From positions 15,066,001 through 15,130,000 of the forward strand of contig OX388348.1 of assembly GCA_947579665.1 (NCBI GenBank): a stretch of 64,000 bases of DNA. The letters are read 5' to 3'. Shown in pieces: positions 48,250-60,064 of this stretch (the stretch's first letter is position 1; every line of letters begins with the position of its first letter). Under the pieces are notes generated by a model. It had not been told where the DNA came from. It searched no databases and saw only the letters and a program-made list of their open reading frames with translations. The translations under genes and the position numbers were made by a program. Source of the stretch: Sympetrum striolatum (lineage: Eukaryota; Arthropoda; Insecta; Odonata; Libellulidae).

Positions 48250-48430
48250 TGAATTCGAAAAACTTGTAACTTTATGTAAGACGAATTGCCTTGGGGAGGT
48301 CTTGGGGGATTTTCCTCCCGACTTGGGTGAATACCAGGCAGGGTATTTTATTTTTCCCTCCCCCACAGGAATGACTACCACCTGGCCTAGCGCCTATTTG
48401 TAGTCCTAAATATTAAGTAATAATAATAAA
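48250..48430 (+). mobile_element. LINE 3' UTR fragment (family shared with 52.2 kb)
   Basis: GATTTTCCTCCCGACTTGGG..ACCAGGCAGGG (48308-48343) aligns with the reverse complement of 52150-52190 (GGTTTCCCTCCCATCTAGGG..GACAGGCAGATG). The fragment ends in AAGTAATAATAATAAATCC, a microsatellite-type LINE terminus. The 62-codon frame at 48215-48403 is probably incidental. Confidence 0.45.
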
Positions 48431-49600
48431 TCCTAAATTTAACACACATGCGCAGTAAAGTAGAATAATATATCCTGCTTATAGCGGAGAAGTCTGGCTC
48501 ACCGTCTCTCCCCTTTAATTCATGATAATCAATGATAAAGCCATGTCATACTGCCTTGGATAATAACCCACTTTTTTAACAAAGTGACAGTCGAGTGAGG
48601 CAACCTACGTTTGTAATTATGCATTTGACTCCGAAATCAAGGGAAACGTTACGTAAATGTCGCGGCTGCATAATAATAATGAGGACTCATCCAGAAGTAA
48701 AAATGTTGCACGTGTCAGTCGTTAAAATAAATCGGCGTTAATATTTTAGCGGAGTCTTGCATGGCGTATGATAACCGTGTTATTAAATACTAACTTGCTT
48801 ATATTTGCAAGAATTAGTGCATAGTGATAATATGACGGGGACCATGCAACAATTACAATGCAAATAAAACATAAAGTGACTAAAAAGAAATTTGAAGAGA
48901 TAACTCATTAAGTACGTTAGCCTACATCATCTTGACTGTCAAAAAATACTACATTGTAATTATGAAATTGCTTTACTCTACCGAGAATTATAACACTAAC
49001 TTAAATCAATTAGCTAAATTTGCAGCATATATATCAGATGAATTTAGTTTGAATCGTATTTAAATGTATAATTACTTGCCATTTTTAGTAGACGATTAAT
49101 TACACCTTTGTAGATAATATCTGATTTTACTGTCACCCATACCCTTGTTGATAATTGATGCCATTATTTTGGCTTTAATGGCACATCCACTTATTATGAT
49201 TATTATAAATATTTGCATATTTTTACTCTTATTTGATACGTGATACGATAGCTATCGTATGGAAAATTACGTTGTTTACGGAGTTGAGAATAAAACGTAA
49301 CGAAATATTTAGGATGATAAATATAATTGTAGCTATGCAGTTGCACTTTGGAACTGTTTAATTTTTAATACGTCATTGTAGTATGTATCCTCGACTCAGC
49401 AGATGTTTTATATAGATTTTAATTCTGGCAAATTTTGTGATGCAAAGTGCTAAATATCATCAAATAATTAAATAGAATGGAGTACTCTAAGCATAAGACA
49501 GATACGAATCCTTTTAGTATGAATATGCTAAGGCAAATAATTCACGAGGCTGTCTAGTATCTTGAGCATAGCTGCGAGCACGTCTATTCCACTGAGCATG
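48431..49600. other. AT-rich sequence, no gene recognised
   Basis: No gene or bounded element seen. Confidence 0.55.
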
Positions 49601-49668
49601 CGCAGATGCGGATTCGGATCACGAACTATCCTCATTCGAAAGCACACGGACGGGGGTTATGATAAAGT

Positions 49669-49700
49669 TATAAAAGGGTGAAAGTGGACCTTCCATTTAG
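49669..49700 (+). promoter_or_regulatory. Candidate TATA core promoter
   Basis: TATAAAAG at 49669-49676 is followed about 28 bases later by CATTTAGTTAGT (49694-49705), the right distance for a transcription start. The upstream 100 bases are GC-balanced. Downstream, a 74-codon open frame (49704-49928) starts ATGGATG-like and a second ATG (49731) follows CCGCC. The protein has no recognisable domain or signal peptide. It may be an untranslated first exon, or chance. Confidence 0.25.
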
Positions 49701-49928
49701 TTAGTGGATGAGCTATTGGGAGATTCCGCCATGAATCACCCGTTATCGTATCGGCTCTACATAGGCGTCTACTCTAGATTCCCCGGAAGCACGTGCTTCT
49801 GGACTCCAGCAATGGAAACTTCCTCTCCATATCGCATCTCAGCCCCGATTCGGTTTCTCATCCCACACTCTCACCACCATCTTGTAGAGGTGCCGCCTTC
49901 CTCCTCCATCAATTCTTTATTTAGATGA

Positions 49929-51000
49929 CACTTATTGATATTGCCTATTGAATTGGAAGTCCTTACACTTAAGAATGCACTTGACATAGACTTAAATCTA
50001 TATTTTTACTCACCAAAGTATCTATTCTTCATCGTATAATTGGATAATTCCATTACGATTGTAGTGATTTGAGACATAATATTTCTTATGAAGCCCAGAT
50101 GCAAGTATATATGAGCTCTTACGTAACTACTTTGACGACTTTCGCAAATTAAATTTAGCATTTCACCACTAGTCCTTAAATTATTTTCACATGAAAAATT
50201 TCCTAAGAATATTTTATTTTGATGTGAATAAGACATATAATTAAGCTCATCATATACCTCCATATGTCATCTAACATTTGGATTAAATTAAGGCCTTAAG
50301 AATAGTTCCATTTGAAAATACAGAACGTTGCGAAGAAATTCAATAAATCAATAGAATACCTTAGTTGGATATAAAAAAATACAAAATATCAATTCAAAAA
50401 AATTTAAAAGAAACTTGCCAAAAATATTATGAAAATATCTTCATACTATGATATTAATATGAAACAAGGAAGAAAAGAAGAAAGAATAAGCTTTATATAT
50501 CAAAATGGGGTTAAGATTACAAAAACAGCTGTAGGATGGAGCAGAAAAGAAAGAAGCTTGGATGAATAAGATATGCTGAGAAAAAAATAAGAAAAAAATA
50601 CAATTAGTGCCAAATGTAATAGGATAGAGCAAAACGTGTACATATCATAATTAAATAGGTTTTAGGTATCAATGGATATTGTTTCATCCAACAAACAAAA
50701 AATTTTATTTTGTTTCCGGTAACATTAATGCAATCATGATAATAATTGTTCTATATACAAGGATACATAATTAACGATATGCAATAATGGTAAATAGGTA
50801 TGAAAGAGAAACAAAAAGAATTTAGATTGTGTTAAGAAAAATAATAATATTGAGTATATTTCAAAAAAGTTTTAGAAAGGGAATCTCTAGAGAATGTAAT
50901 TTATTTCGAAATCAGAATTGTCTCCTTGTAAGTGAAAAGTTCAACGAATGAATATAAGAATGAAGAATATTTTTGCAACGAATTTCTTTAGATAACAGAA
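49929..51000. other. AT-rich sequence, no gene recognised
   Basis: No gene recognised. Confidence 0.55.
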
Positions 51001-51004
51001 ATAA

Positions 51005-51300
51005 TCTCCTCATCATCTCCTTCCTCCTCCAATCATCCTTACTCTCTAATCTCTCATCATCCTTCCTCTTTTAATTCGGATTTCCTCATTCTTATTTACC
51101 TCCTCATTTCCTTACTTCATCCTCATTTCACCCATTCTTTCCATTCCCTCTCCATCCCCTTCCATTACTCACTTCCCTCTTCCTTCCGCACATTCCCTCC
51201 GATCTCACGTTAATTAACTCCGCAACACATACAGAACTGGGTTTAATCCCTTCCCCCTACCTACTCCACAACTCCTCTCCCTTGTCATACCCTTTTACAC
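51005..51300 (+). repeat. Polypyrimidine tract, about 200-300 bp
   Basis: The plus strand is almost pure C/T from 51005 to 51200, with CCTCATT/CCTTCCT-type subrepeats, then C-rich to 51300. It is the mirror composition of the polypurine tract at 44.94-45.12 kb. No coding signal. Confidence 0.6.
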
Positions 51301-52129
51301 ACAGACCGTTACGCTATACTCCGTTTATGCTGATTCGTTATAGCGCTGTCGCTGCGTCGCGATTTTTTACTGATCTTATTGAAATTAAAACCGGAGTAAG
51401 ATACTTTCCGTATAGAGATTCTTCCTGATCAGAGGATATATGTTGAGTATATGTTTTGGATGGGTACCGAGGAGATGTATGCAAATTAGATCTTGTTTTC
51501 GTGTTACGCTGTTCGAATACTGTCTGTGGGTAGTTATGTTACTTTTGGAATATTTGTTTTTTTTGTAACGTCTGGTGAGAAGTGTGTTGAATTTGTGTTG
51601 TGTGTTTGGTATTAAAATTAAGTTTTACGTAGACAATGGCTGGAGCTGTCACTGGAAGAAATTCTCCTTGCAATATATTTAATAATAAATAAATAAATAT
51701 ACGAGTACAATTCAGCCCCTGAGCTATGTTTACGTAAAAAAAGAAAGACTCCTAAAAATGCAAACGAGAGCTGAAGTAAAAGCTTTTACTTGCACCAAAC
51801 ATGTTAGTTCTCTACACCAAAAGCAACCTTACTTTTGGACTATGTATTTGAAATGGTAAAAATCTGGCTACAGTCGTAGAATTCGACGCAAGGGAAACCT
51901 CTAACTCCGATTATTAAGATAACGGTAAAACCGGACTGCTTATTAAAGAAGATAATTAATTGTGTGTTTAAAAAGACTCTTACAATGAATTTGTTATTCT
52001 TATTATTATTTTGCATATATCACAGCAAGTAGATGCAGGACCTGGTGGCAGTAGTTACTATTTATAAATACAATTTACGCTATACTCATAATACAAATTT
52101 AATATATATTTCAAAGAGAATGGTTACTT
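51301..52129. other. Non-genic sequence
   Basis: No gene or bounded element recognised. Confidence 0.5.
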
Positions 52130-52475
52130 GCAATGTGGGGAACACTCATCTGCCTGTCATTTTCCCTAGATGGGAGGGAAACCACTCAGGAAAACTCCCT
52201 TAGGTAGTAGTCATAAAACATACGAGAATAAATACCTTATAAAATCATTTTATCAATACACACATGGTAATAATCACCCTTTTAACACTTATCAATCACA
52301 ATAAGTTTAAAAAATTACAACTTTTCTCCCTACAAGACTTTCTTCAACTTTACCTTTCAGATATGCACACGAGGAGGGAATGACGCAAAAATACTCGCAG
52401 GCAAGGCGTTCCACTGCTTAATTGTTCTATTACAAAAGGAGTATTTTCCTTCATTAGTCCTCTGGTGAAGTTAGA
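52130..52475 (-). mobile_element. LINE 3' end: RT C-terminus plus 3' UTR
   Basis: The minus strand 52461-52330 is 44 codons: RTNEGKYSFCNRTIKQWNAL, PASIFASFPPRVHI, a stop, KVKLKKVL and a final stop. KYSFCNRT..QWN.LP is the R..FF..R....WN.LP closing motif of Jockey/CR1-like reverse transcriptases. The 3' UTR extends to about 52130 and shares sequence with 48.3 kb. It is a 5'-truncated, inactivated copy. Confidence 0.75.
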
Positions 52476-53449
52476 TACTCATTTTGCATGCATCTAACAC
52501 GAGATGTGATCGTTCCTGTCACTTGCACGCAAACGCTAGCGTGTTAAACAATGGCGGTGTGTGATGCATGTAAAATAATGAATACGCGAGTGGTGAAAGC
52601 ATCGGGAAATACTCCGAGGCCTTTGATGTCGGTATCTCGCCAGGAAAATAATGAATGCTGTTAAGTGATACGAAAGTAAATTGAATCTGTCCTCGACGAG
52701 GACATGTTCAACATTAGTATTATTTCATCTGGTGGAGAGAACTTTGACAGATAACGAAATGAAACTGAGATATACTACTCAACCGAATAATGGCGTATAG
52801 CATTGTGAAGCAAATATTTTCTTACGGAGGAGCGATTCATAAATGCGGTCGACGAATAGCTCTTGTTTCCATGGTATTGTAATTAAAAAGGGTCGCGATA
52901 ATAATATTTCAACAACACCCCTACGCTATGTCCTTGAAGACAGATTTTGCGGACAGAAATTAAATATATTTTGAGTTATACGTATATCCGCCTATAAAGC
53001 AATACTCGCATAAAAAAACATAAAAAAAGTTAATTGTAGATGTAGAAAGTATGTAAAAGCATTGTGTGTCAAATTTAAATATGAAATCAAGTATTTTACG
53101 AATGAATATGCCATTTTTCAACAGGATTATAGAATATCGGCAAATATCGTGTAAAGAAAGTCTAGCTCAACCAGTGAAATTGCTTGGCGATGAAGCATAA
53201 AATAAGAAAGGGAGAAAATTTTGACTAATTTCATTTAAACTTTTGCTTAAATGTAACACTGAGATACTATATTCGAAGGCTAGTTTGGATACGGTTATTC
53301 TTAAGCGTGAAATGAAATCCACTAATTTACGAGTACACACGACGGTTTATGAAAGGCAATTATTACATTATATTGCACTTTATTGTATTAATCGATATCT
53401 TCGTCGAGAAACGTCTCAAGAAGACTTGACACAACATTTTCCCTTTCAT
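52476..53449. other. Non-genic sequence
   Basis: AT-rich with a moderately GC-balanced part at 52490-52640 that may be further upstream LINE sequence; I cannot translate it into recognisable motifs. Confidence 0.4.
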
Positions 53450-53900
53450 CGACCTCTCTCACACTCATAGATCACCAAGACGATGCGGAACTCAACGCAA
53501 CAATCTACGACACCTTTCACGCAGCGGTCGAAAACTCGCGCTTAAAGTGGCTCTATAAGATCTACCGCCAAGGGTCTCCCTAAGGCCCTCATTAGAGCCC
53601 TCTTCAGAGTGCGACCACCGACTGCGACCAAGTGTCCCTCTCAGAGGGCGTCGCCCAAGAGAAGAAGGGCACGCGTCTGGAGATGACGAGGCACGCGAGA
53701 GACGTGTAAATAGAGCTTCGCGTGCCGTTATCGGCGCGAATGAGCGATGCGCTCATCTTTCCGTGCGACTTCACGCAGATATCGATTGCGGAGAGATAAG
53801 GCGGAGAAATTGAGGGGAATTAGTTGTCATGGAAGACGTAAGGATTCGGGGAGGGGCTTTTAATCCCCTGCTCAAATTAGCTTCGTTGGAGGGACATTAA
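53450..53900. other. GC/CpG-rich patch
   Basis: One of the strongest CpG-rich patches, dense from 53470 to 53790. No open frame beyond about 60 codons and no RNA gene recognised. Confidence 0.45.
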
Positions 53901-53954
53901 AGGTGTACTCCAGGTGTAGTATACGATACTATAAGTTAAGTTGACATTCACGTA

Positions 53955-54062
53955 ATAATTGTCGATCTCACTGACGGAATAATGAGAGCGCTAGAATTTT
54001 AATGCAGAGGCGCCTGGTTCAAGTCCCATCTAACTGGATTTTCCGGACTAGAGAACGAGTGA
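53955..54062 (+). mobile_element. tRNA-derived SINE head
   Basis: ATAATGAGAGCGCTAGAATT, then TTAATGCAGAGGCGCCTGGT and TCAAGTCCCAT, resemble the D-loop, anticodon arm and T-arm of a tRNA (compare ..TTAGAGCGCTAGACT..AATCTAGAGG..GGTTCAAGTCCC). The B box GGTTCAAGTCC (54016-54026) has one mismatch. The acceptor stem is absent. The element runs into the TAA microsatellite. It differs from the 9.97-kb SINE family. Confidence 0.5.
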
Positions 54063-54064
54063 TT

Positions 54065-54093
<29 letters not shown>
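54063..54093 (+). repeat. TAA trinucleotide microsatellite
   Basis: About ten uninterrupted TAA/ATA units. It sits between the 3' side of the plus-strand SINE and the 3' terminus of the minus-strand LINE. Confidence 0.9.
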
Positions 54094-54095
<2 letters not shown>

Positions 54096-54445
54096 CTCTT
54101 TATTTGGCGAGGTTAGGCCCATTAGGGCCTCTCTTACACCTAACCATTAAGGATTACTAATATTACTTACTGAAAAGGAGGAAAAACAATACAAATACAT
54201 ATATATACAAAGAAAATACAAAGAAGAGGTAAACAAATAAAAGAATTGTGGTGTGGGGAAAACTCCTTGGCTGAAGGCTTTCGGAGAAAAACCCACTGTG
54301 CGGGAAAACGCTCACACAAGAAGGGGAGCAAAAAAAACCTGCGAAAACAGAGATGGAAATAAATTCAAGCAGGTATATCACTATTTGCATAATTGATGAC
54401 CAATATTTTTGGGTAATTTCTTGATGGTTGACCACGGATGCCATT
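54094..54445 (-). mobile_element. LINE 3' UTR with intact 3' terminus
   Basis: On the minus strand the segment ends GGTGTAAGAGAGGCCCTAAT, GGGCCTAACCTCGCC and AATAAAGAGTTTTT followed by ATT repeats, a non-LTR terminus with a polyadenylation-like signal. A small GAGGCCCTAATGGGCCT hairpin precedes the end. Positions 54230-54348 are homologous to 15919-16042. No coding part is recognised. The 93-codon minus frame (54444-54163) is translated UTR. Confidence 0.65.
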
Positions 54446-57400
54446 TACCTGAAAGACAGAAGAAGAAGAGTAGACGGAAAATAAAGAGCTTTCGGAAATG
54501 CGATTTAAGTAATGGAGGCCTGAAAGATTGAGATTAATATATAAGATGAGAATAATATATAATGTGTGAATATATTAAAAGGGATATAATTGGGAACTCT
54601 ATTTACCATTAAAATAATAATAAATAATAATAATTCATACTTAATAATAATGTAAAAATAGTCTATAAGGTCTTTATTAAAGCGAGATTGAGACTGAAAG
54701 TTGACTTCTTCCATCCAACTTTTCGTCAATGATATTATATGCATAAAATGTTTTGAGTGCGAGAATAGAAATAGAGAGGAAAATTTTAGGAGTGGATTAA
54801 AAAAAGTAAGGTGATATCTTAGGAAAAAGATCAACAGAAGGATAAATCCCAGAAAGCAGGGGTGTGTGAAAAACCTGCGCAAACCTACTGATAGTGTAAG
54901 CTAAAAGATGTAAAAGGAAACTGTGTACGACTTGAACATTACAAAACTAATACTACGTATAACGAAATTACAAAAAAATAATAAAATAAAGTCAGAAAAA
55001 GGAAAAATTGCAATTGTAAACGATACTCGTCAGAGAGATAAAATAATAAACAATAGGAATAAATATATATAATGAGTACGATCATAGTCGTCAACTTACG
55101 ACAATGTTTTGTTCTAAAGACCGGTCGCAGGTCGATTTTTGTGTACGATAAGTCGGGAATTCACTATCTTTGGAAGTTGGAGAGAGATACTTCCTATTGC
55201 AGAAAGAACCTCGATATCTTTTTTTAAATTTATTTTGGAAATTAATGTAGTTACGACCGATGTTGGTAACTGCCTGACATTTGTGCTATATCAGCATGAA
55301 CAGTGACTTCGAAGTCGAGAGTCGAAATATATAGAAAAAGGTTAACTGTGGTCATAGATCGCATTGGTCGTACGTCAACGGCCACTTTTGTGTTATAATT
55401 TACTTTTACGATATAAACCCCGTGTCAGCATAATACTTTAATTGTATGTTTCTCAATTACGGATTAAAATTCACGAAGGAAGTCGTTTGGTGCCAATGAA
55501 CTGTGGGAAAATTGAGAATTCACAAAAGCCTTAGAGAAAGAGGGAAAACGAAAGTTAATCTCATAAAAATGAGATAGACGCAAGATCAAAAATTTCTCAG
55601 ATTAATACTCAATAATAGGGTAGAAAAAGAATGAATGGGCCTATTGGTGATGGAATAAGAATAAGATATTTCTCTGTAATATTTATCCAGAAGAAATATT
55701 ATAATCTCAAACCCTCAACCATTAGGTACCAGAAAATAGAAAAATAGAAGGGCTTCCTAAGCCTGACTTCGAATAAAGTAATTTTCGTATGCTTTCCTCC
55801 AGAGCCAGAAGGCTATTATTCTACAACATTCTCGCAATTTGAACGCAATGACTCCATTAATTATCAATTTCATAGCATTATATGAAGACACCTTAGTATT
55901 CTGAGGCATCAATAAGATAGAAAACGGTGAAAAACTGAAACCAGCGGAAAACAGCGATATTCATTAATAAAAACTGACGTATGTTCCTAATAATTCAGGT
56001 TTTCTTTAACAATAATTATACATAAGTACCATTTAAAGAATTACCATATCAAATCTATAAATATAAAACATCATCGATAAGACAATAGCTAAATACAAAC
56101 TTGAAGGAAATTTCTGAACGTGAGGGAATTTATTAGGAAAATTTAAGGATATCTAAGGGTTTGTGTTATATATCATCATCTATTTTTCTGACAGCATAAA
56201 TATGATGCATACAATACTTCCGAATTCTAAGTACCACTTTCTTTAGGTCTTCGTGCCCTGTTATTTTACTTTTTCGTCCATTTACCAAATGAAAAGATAC
56301 TATGCCCATTTCATCCAAGAGAATATCACGCGAGAGATTCAATTAAAGACATTTTACTGTACTTATCTGTCCTATGTGCCATTTGGCCGTTACTGCTAAT
56401 CTTTATGTGTATCAAAATTCCTCGGTTATCTCTTAAGTGCGAGTAAAATTGCCATCAAATTTCCTTTTTAGCCCCATTGCAAAAGGTGGTGTATTTTTAT
56501 TCATAAAATATTTATCATTATAGGTATATTCCTACCCTTCACAAATTATTTCATTGCCTCAATTCATGGAGTAGGCTAATTTTTTTATTAAACATTTTTG
56601 ACGTATTACCGGGATTGTTAGGTTTCTCTCTAAATTATTCCTTTACTTTTAATTTCCGTAAGACGATTAACCTCAAAATAAGCGTTATTCTGGCGAAAAA
56701 ATAAGGTCGCATTAGCATCAAGACTGTTATTATTTAAGAGACGCAAAATCAGAGGTGCGTGAGTTTGTATTGAACAATATTATACGGTTACCTGATGCCA
56801 CTGCGACGGTGAAGATTCTATCGAACTCCATCATACCACAATATTTTAAATAGGTGTATTAATGATACCTTCTCCATTGTTTTTTTTGTATCCTCCTATA
56901 ATATCAATATGTTCTCTAAGTTGTCACGTAATTCAGATTTCGTTTTAACCAAGAAAAGTTATTGCGTATACATTGTGACCGATGAGCTTAGGAATAAATA
57001 GGAAGTATTTTGTTTTATTTATCAGTTCTTATCGATAATAATCAATCAATAGAGTGCTAATTTTGATATTTTATAGGCAATAAATTGACTATACATAACA
57101 GGAAAAAAATAATTAAGTTTTGCCAGTAAAATAAATGCTATTTAAAAATAAGGTCATATTATCCTGATATATTTTGCCGTTTTACTAAGATGAAAAAGCA
57201 GTACCTACATGACAATGCTGAGAACAGAAAGACTATCAACAGGATAAAAATGAAATCGAGTATCTTTTGAATCAATCGCTGACAAATCTATATCATATGA
57301 CAGCATTTCTAAGAACCTTAGAAATGTTATTTTGTGAATATTTTAGCCCCGTAATACCTCCAAACCCTTTTATTCCTCCTAATTGTAGGAAATGTTTGAC

Positions 57401-58447
57401 TTGAGTTTTAATATGGTATACCAAAATTCATCTTATTGATAACCTTATCTGTAAAAAGAAATATAATTCTAAGGATTTTCCACCTCATTGAGATTCAACC
57501 TGACATTCTTTTCCCTAATGATGGAAATGGTTGGAAAACACGATGTTAAAGATAGTGTATTTCATTACAAGGACTAAGTATCAGTTTTACATCTACCCAT
57601 ACAAATTCGGCTCTCGTGTGGCAACAACACAAAGCAGCTCCATAATTTGCTGATCCATCTCCATCATTTATGTTCCCGATTAATAACTGCCTACTTTAAT
57701 TTCGATTAAATCAACCTCTCGACCGTAAAAGTTTTCAGTTGAATAGAGCGATACGCCTCCCTTTCAAACGAAGACTGGCTGATATTCCAGCACGGAAGAA
57801 ATAGATTGACAGTTGGTTTGGACGCATCTAATAGACTAAAATCATCAGATAAGTCACACACGTGGTGTTATCGGCACGCCGCTAAATATTTCTTATCTGA
57901 AGTATTGATATCTAATCAACCAATGAATTCGAAAGGTCATCCCTTACTTTAGTCACGACCAATTTCCGTTTCACCTTTTGATTTTTTCTTAAATTAAGTC
58001 ATCGTATAGGAATTGTATTTTATACAACACTAATAAAATAAAATTGTATGGAGCGGTTGAAAATAAAAGATAAACTATGAGCATGTTTTTACAAAACTTC
58101 GTATGGATAAATTAGCATTCACTAATTTATTATTATAATTTAAACAAAGAAATTTCCGATATCTCAATAGTGAATCGGAAGTTATTTATAGTTCGTCATC
58201 ACCTATGAGATATAAATTTCATGCTGATTAAAAAAATTATATCAATAAATAAAGTCGGAAGAAGGATGTAGCTATTTAGAGAAGCATCAGAAAAGTATAA
58301 TCTTTTGGTTAAAAGTAAATATGTAGGATGTAATCTCTTTCATAGAGCCTAAAAATGTCATTGCAAATGCATGAAAAAATTAAAACCCATTAATATTCTT
58401 TTCACTACTACATATTACTCAATAACCTGAGATTTACGAGTTCATTA
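54446..58447. other. Long AT-rich stretch, no gene recognised
   Basis: Four kilobases without a recognisable gene. A 125-codon minus frame (54882-54505) is Phe/Ile/Leu-rich and low-complexity. A more balanced segment at 55080-55400 could be an unrecognised repeat fragment. Confidence 0.5.
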
Positions 58448-58590
58448 GGGTTATCGAATAGCCAAGCGGGGAATGGATTCGATTTTGGCGAAAGCGGTCC
58501 TGGGTTCGATTCCCGGTAGTATCCCATTTATGAAATACACATAGCCATCGAAGCACTATGAACTAATACTAAAACTACAAATATGTTACA
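58448..58590 (+). mobile_element. tRNA-derived SINE, copy 3 (head plus tail)
   Basis: A 78-nt tRNA-like head (58448-58525): GGGTTAT pairs with GTATCCC at six of seven positions, ATAGCCAAGCGGGG resembles a Leu/Ser-type A-box region, and the B box GGTTCGATTCC (58503-58513) is perfect. The right half and the tail (CATCGAAGCACTATGAACTA, then CTAAAACTAC) match SINE copy 1 at 9.97 kb. The longer middle suggests a related but distinct head, or a divergent subfamily. Confidence 0.7.
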
Positions 58591-58676
58591 AAAGAGAAAA
58601 AAATTAGAATGAATTGCACATAAGTATTGCACATTTCATTTCTCAAGGATTATTTAATGTATTGAATTAATTATAT

Positions 58677-58922
58677 TATACAGGTCGAAAGGTCAATATT
58701 ATGGTACTATCACATAATATAGGTATTGTTTTTGATTACACTTGTCTTAAGCTGCTGTTTTTCATCGAGAGATTCTTTCTAGTACAGTTGGTAGTAGCTA
58801 TATTTTGTGAATTCAAAAATTCATAACCAAATTGAAGACGAATGACACTATACAGGCCGAAAGGTCAACAGAATTTTAGCATCACAAAATATATGATACC
58901 ATGATTATTGATTTTATTTGTC
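58677..58922 (+). repeat. Direct repeat, two units of about 70 bp
   Basis: TATACAGG(T/C)CGAAAGGTCAA begins both units (58677 and 58849, period 172). The following 50 bases are similar and each unit ends GATT..A.TTGTC. The pair lies directly downstream of the SINE and may be its former flanking element or a local duplication. Confidence 0.55.
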
Positions 58923-59399
58923 ATATTATAGTGGTTTACCTAGACAGTACATTTTTAATATACTCTTGATATTAATTATTTCTGAAGTACCAAAAATGGA
59001 CAACAAAATTAAAGTTCTCTGTGTTTGTGAATCACAGATTAAAACGAAGTTTAGAAACTATTGAATTCTTTAAATTTAAACCGAAATTAATCTGCAATAG
59101 TGAATCAAGTCATAAAGTCGATATAATCCTCAGGTACAATGAAAAACTTTTGGTTGAATCCGAATTTTTATGGAACTGTTTACACTGTTAACATGCATTC
59201 TCCTTTCATCCATCTAATTGACGTTAAATTCGCTTCATATTTCATACCGCACCGACATCTTTTTGCATCGATACACCCAATCGGCGATTGTCCGCAAAGC
59301 ATACATATTTCACGTACAATTTTCTTTACCGCCCCAACATAAAAGCTCGAAACCTAATTGTTACCCGATTCTTTCCCTCCCATTCCAAATCCCCCATAA

Positions 59400-60000
59400 A
59401 TAGGAGACCCCGTTTTAAATTTACCATAAAACGGCGCTGCGGAGATAACCGAACTAAGATAAATAGTTCGCGAATCGCTTAACGGATGGGGCGGAGGGAA
59501 TTACACCAGCAAGAATTGCGAGCGAAAATCAAGCCGGGCGCATAAATTGGCGAACGGTTTAATTTAGCGAATTAATTCAATAGGCCCGCTTCTTCCTAAC
59601 GCCCCGATCCGGGAGTTGGTTGAAAACCTGTCTCCCACTCCATTCCCCGAATCCATCGCAACAATGCGCTCCCTATCTCAAGGCAGTGCCTCCCTCATCC
59701 CCGGGCCACGCCCCCCCGCGATTAATCCCCCACCACGCCCCCTGCAGTCCGCCCAAATCAGCACGCGATGATAAAACATAGGGCACCCACCACCGATAGC
59801 GCAAGAGAAAGGGTTGCGGCGAAATCCGACGGAAGCTCGAGCAAATACTAATGCATTAACAAGATGATCGGGTCGGAAATTGTGACGTCCATAATAAACG
59901 AAGGTTGCTCGGTGCCCGAATAAAAACGCACTACGTTCGGGACGAGCGATAGAGGCTTGGGGATAAAAACGTCGACATACTAATCACTTACGTATAGCGG
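59400..60000. other. GC/CpG-rich patch
   Basis: CpG-rich over 600 bases, with a C-rich core at 59690-59760. No open frame with a recognisable domain. It ends just before the mariner-like element. Confidence 0.45.
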
Positions 60001-60064
60001 TTCCTCAATCCTTGGATGCGGTACAGCGATTGAATCTTTTGAAAAGGTATATTAAAGGTATATA

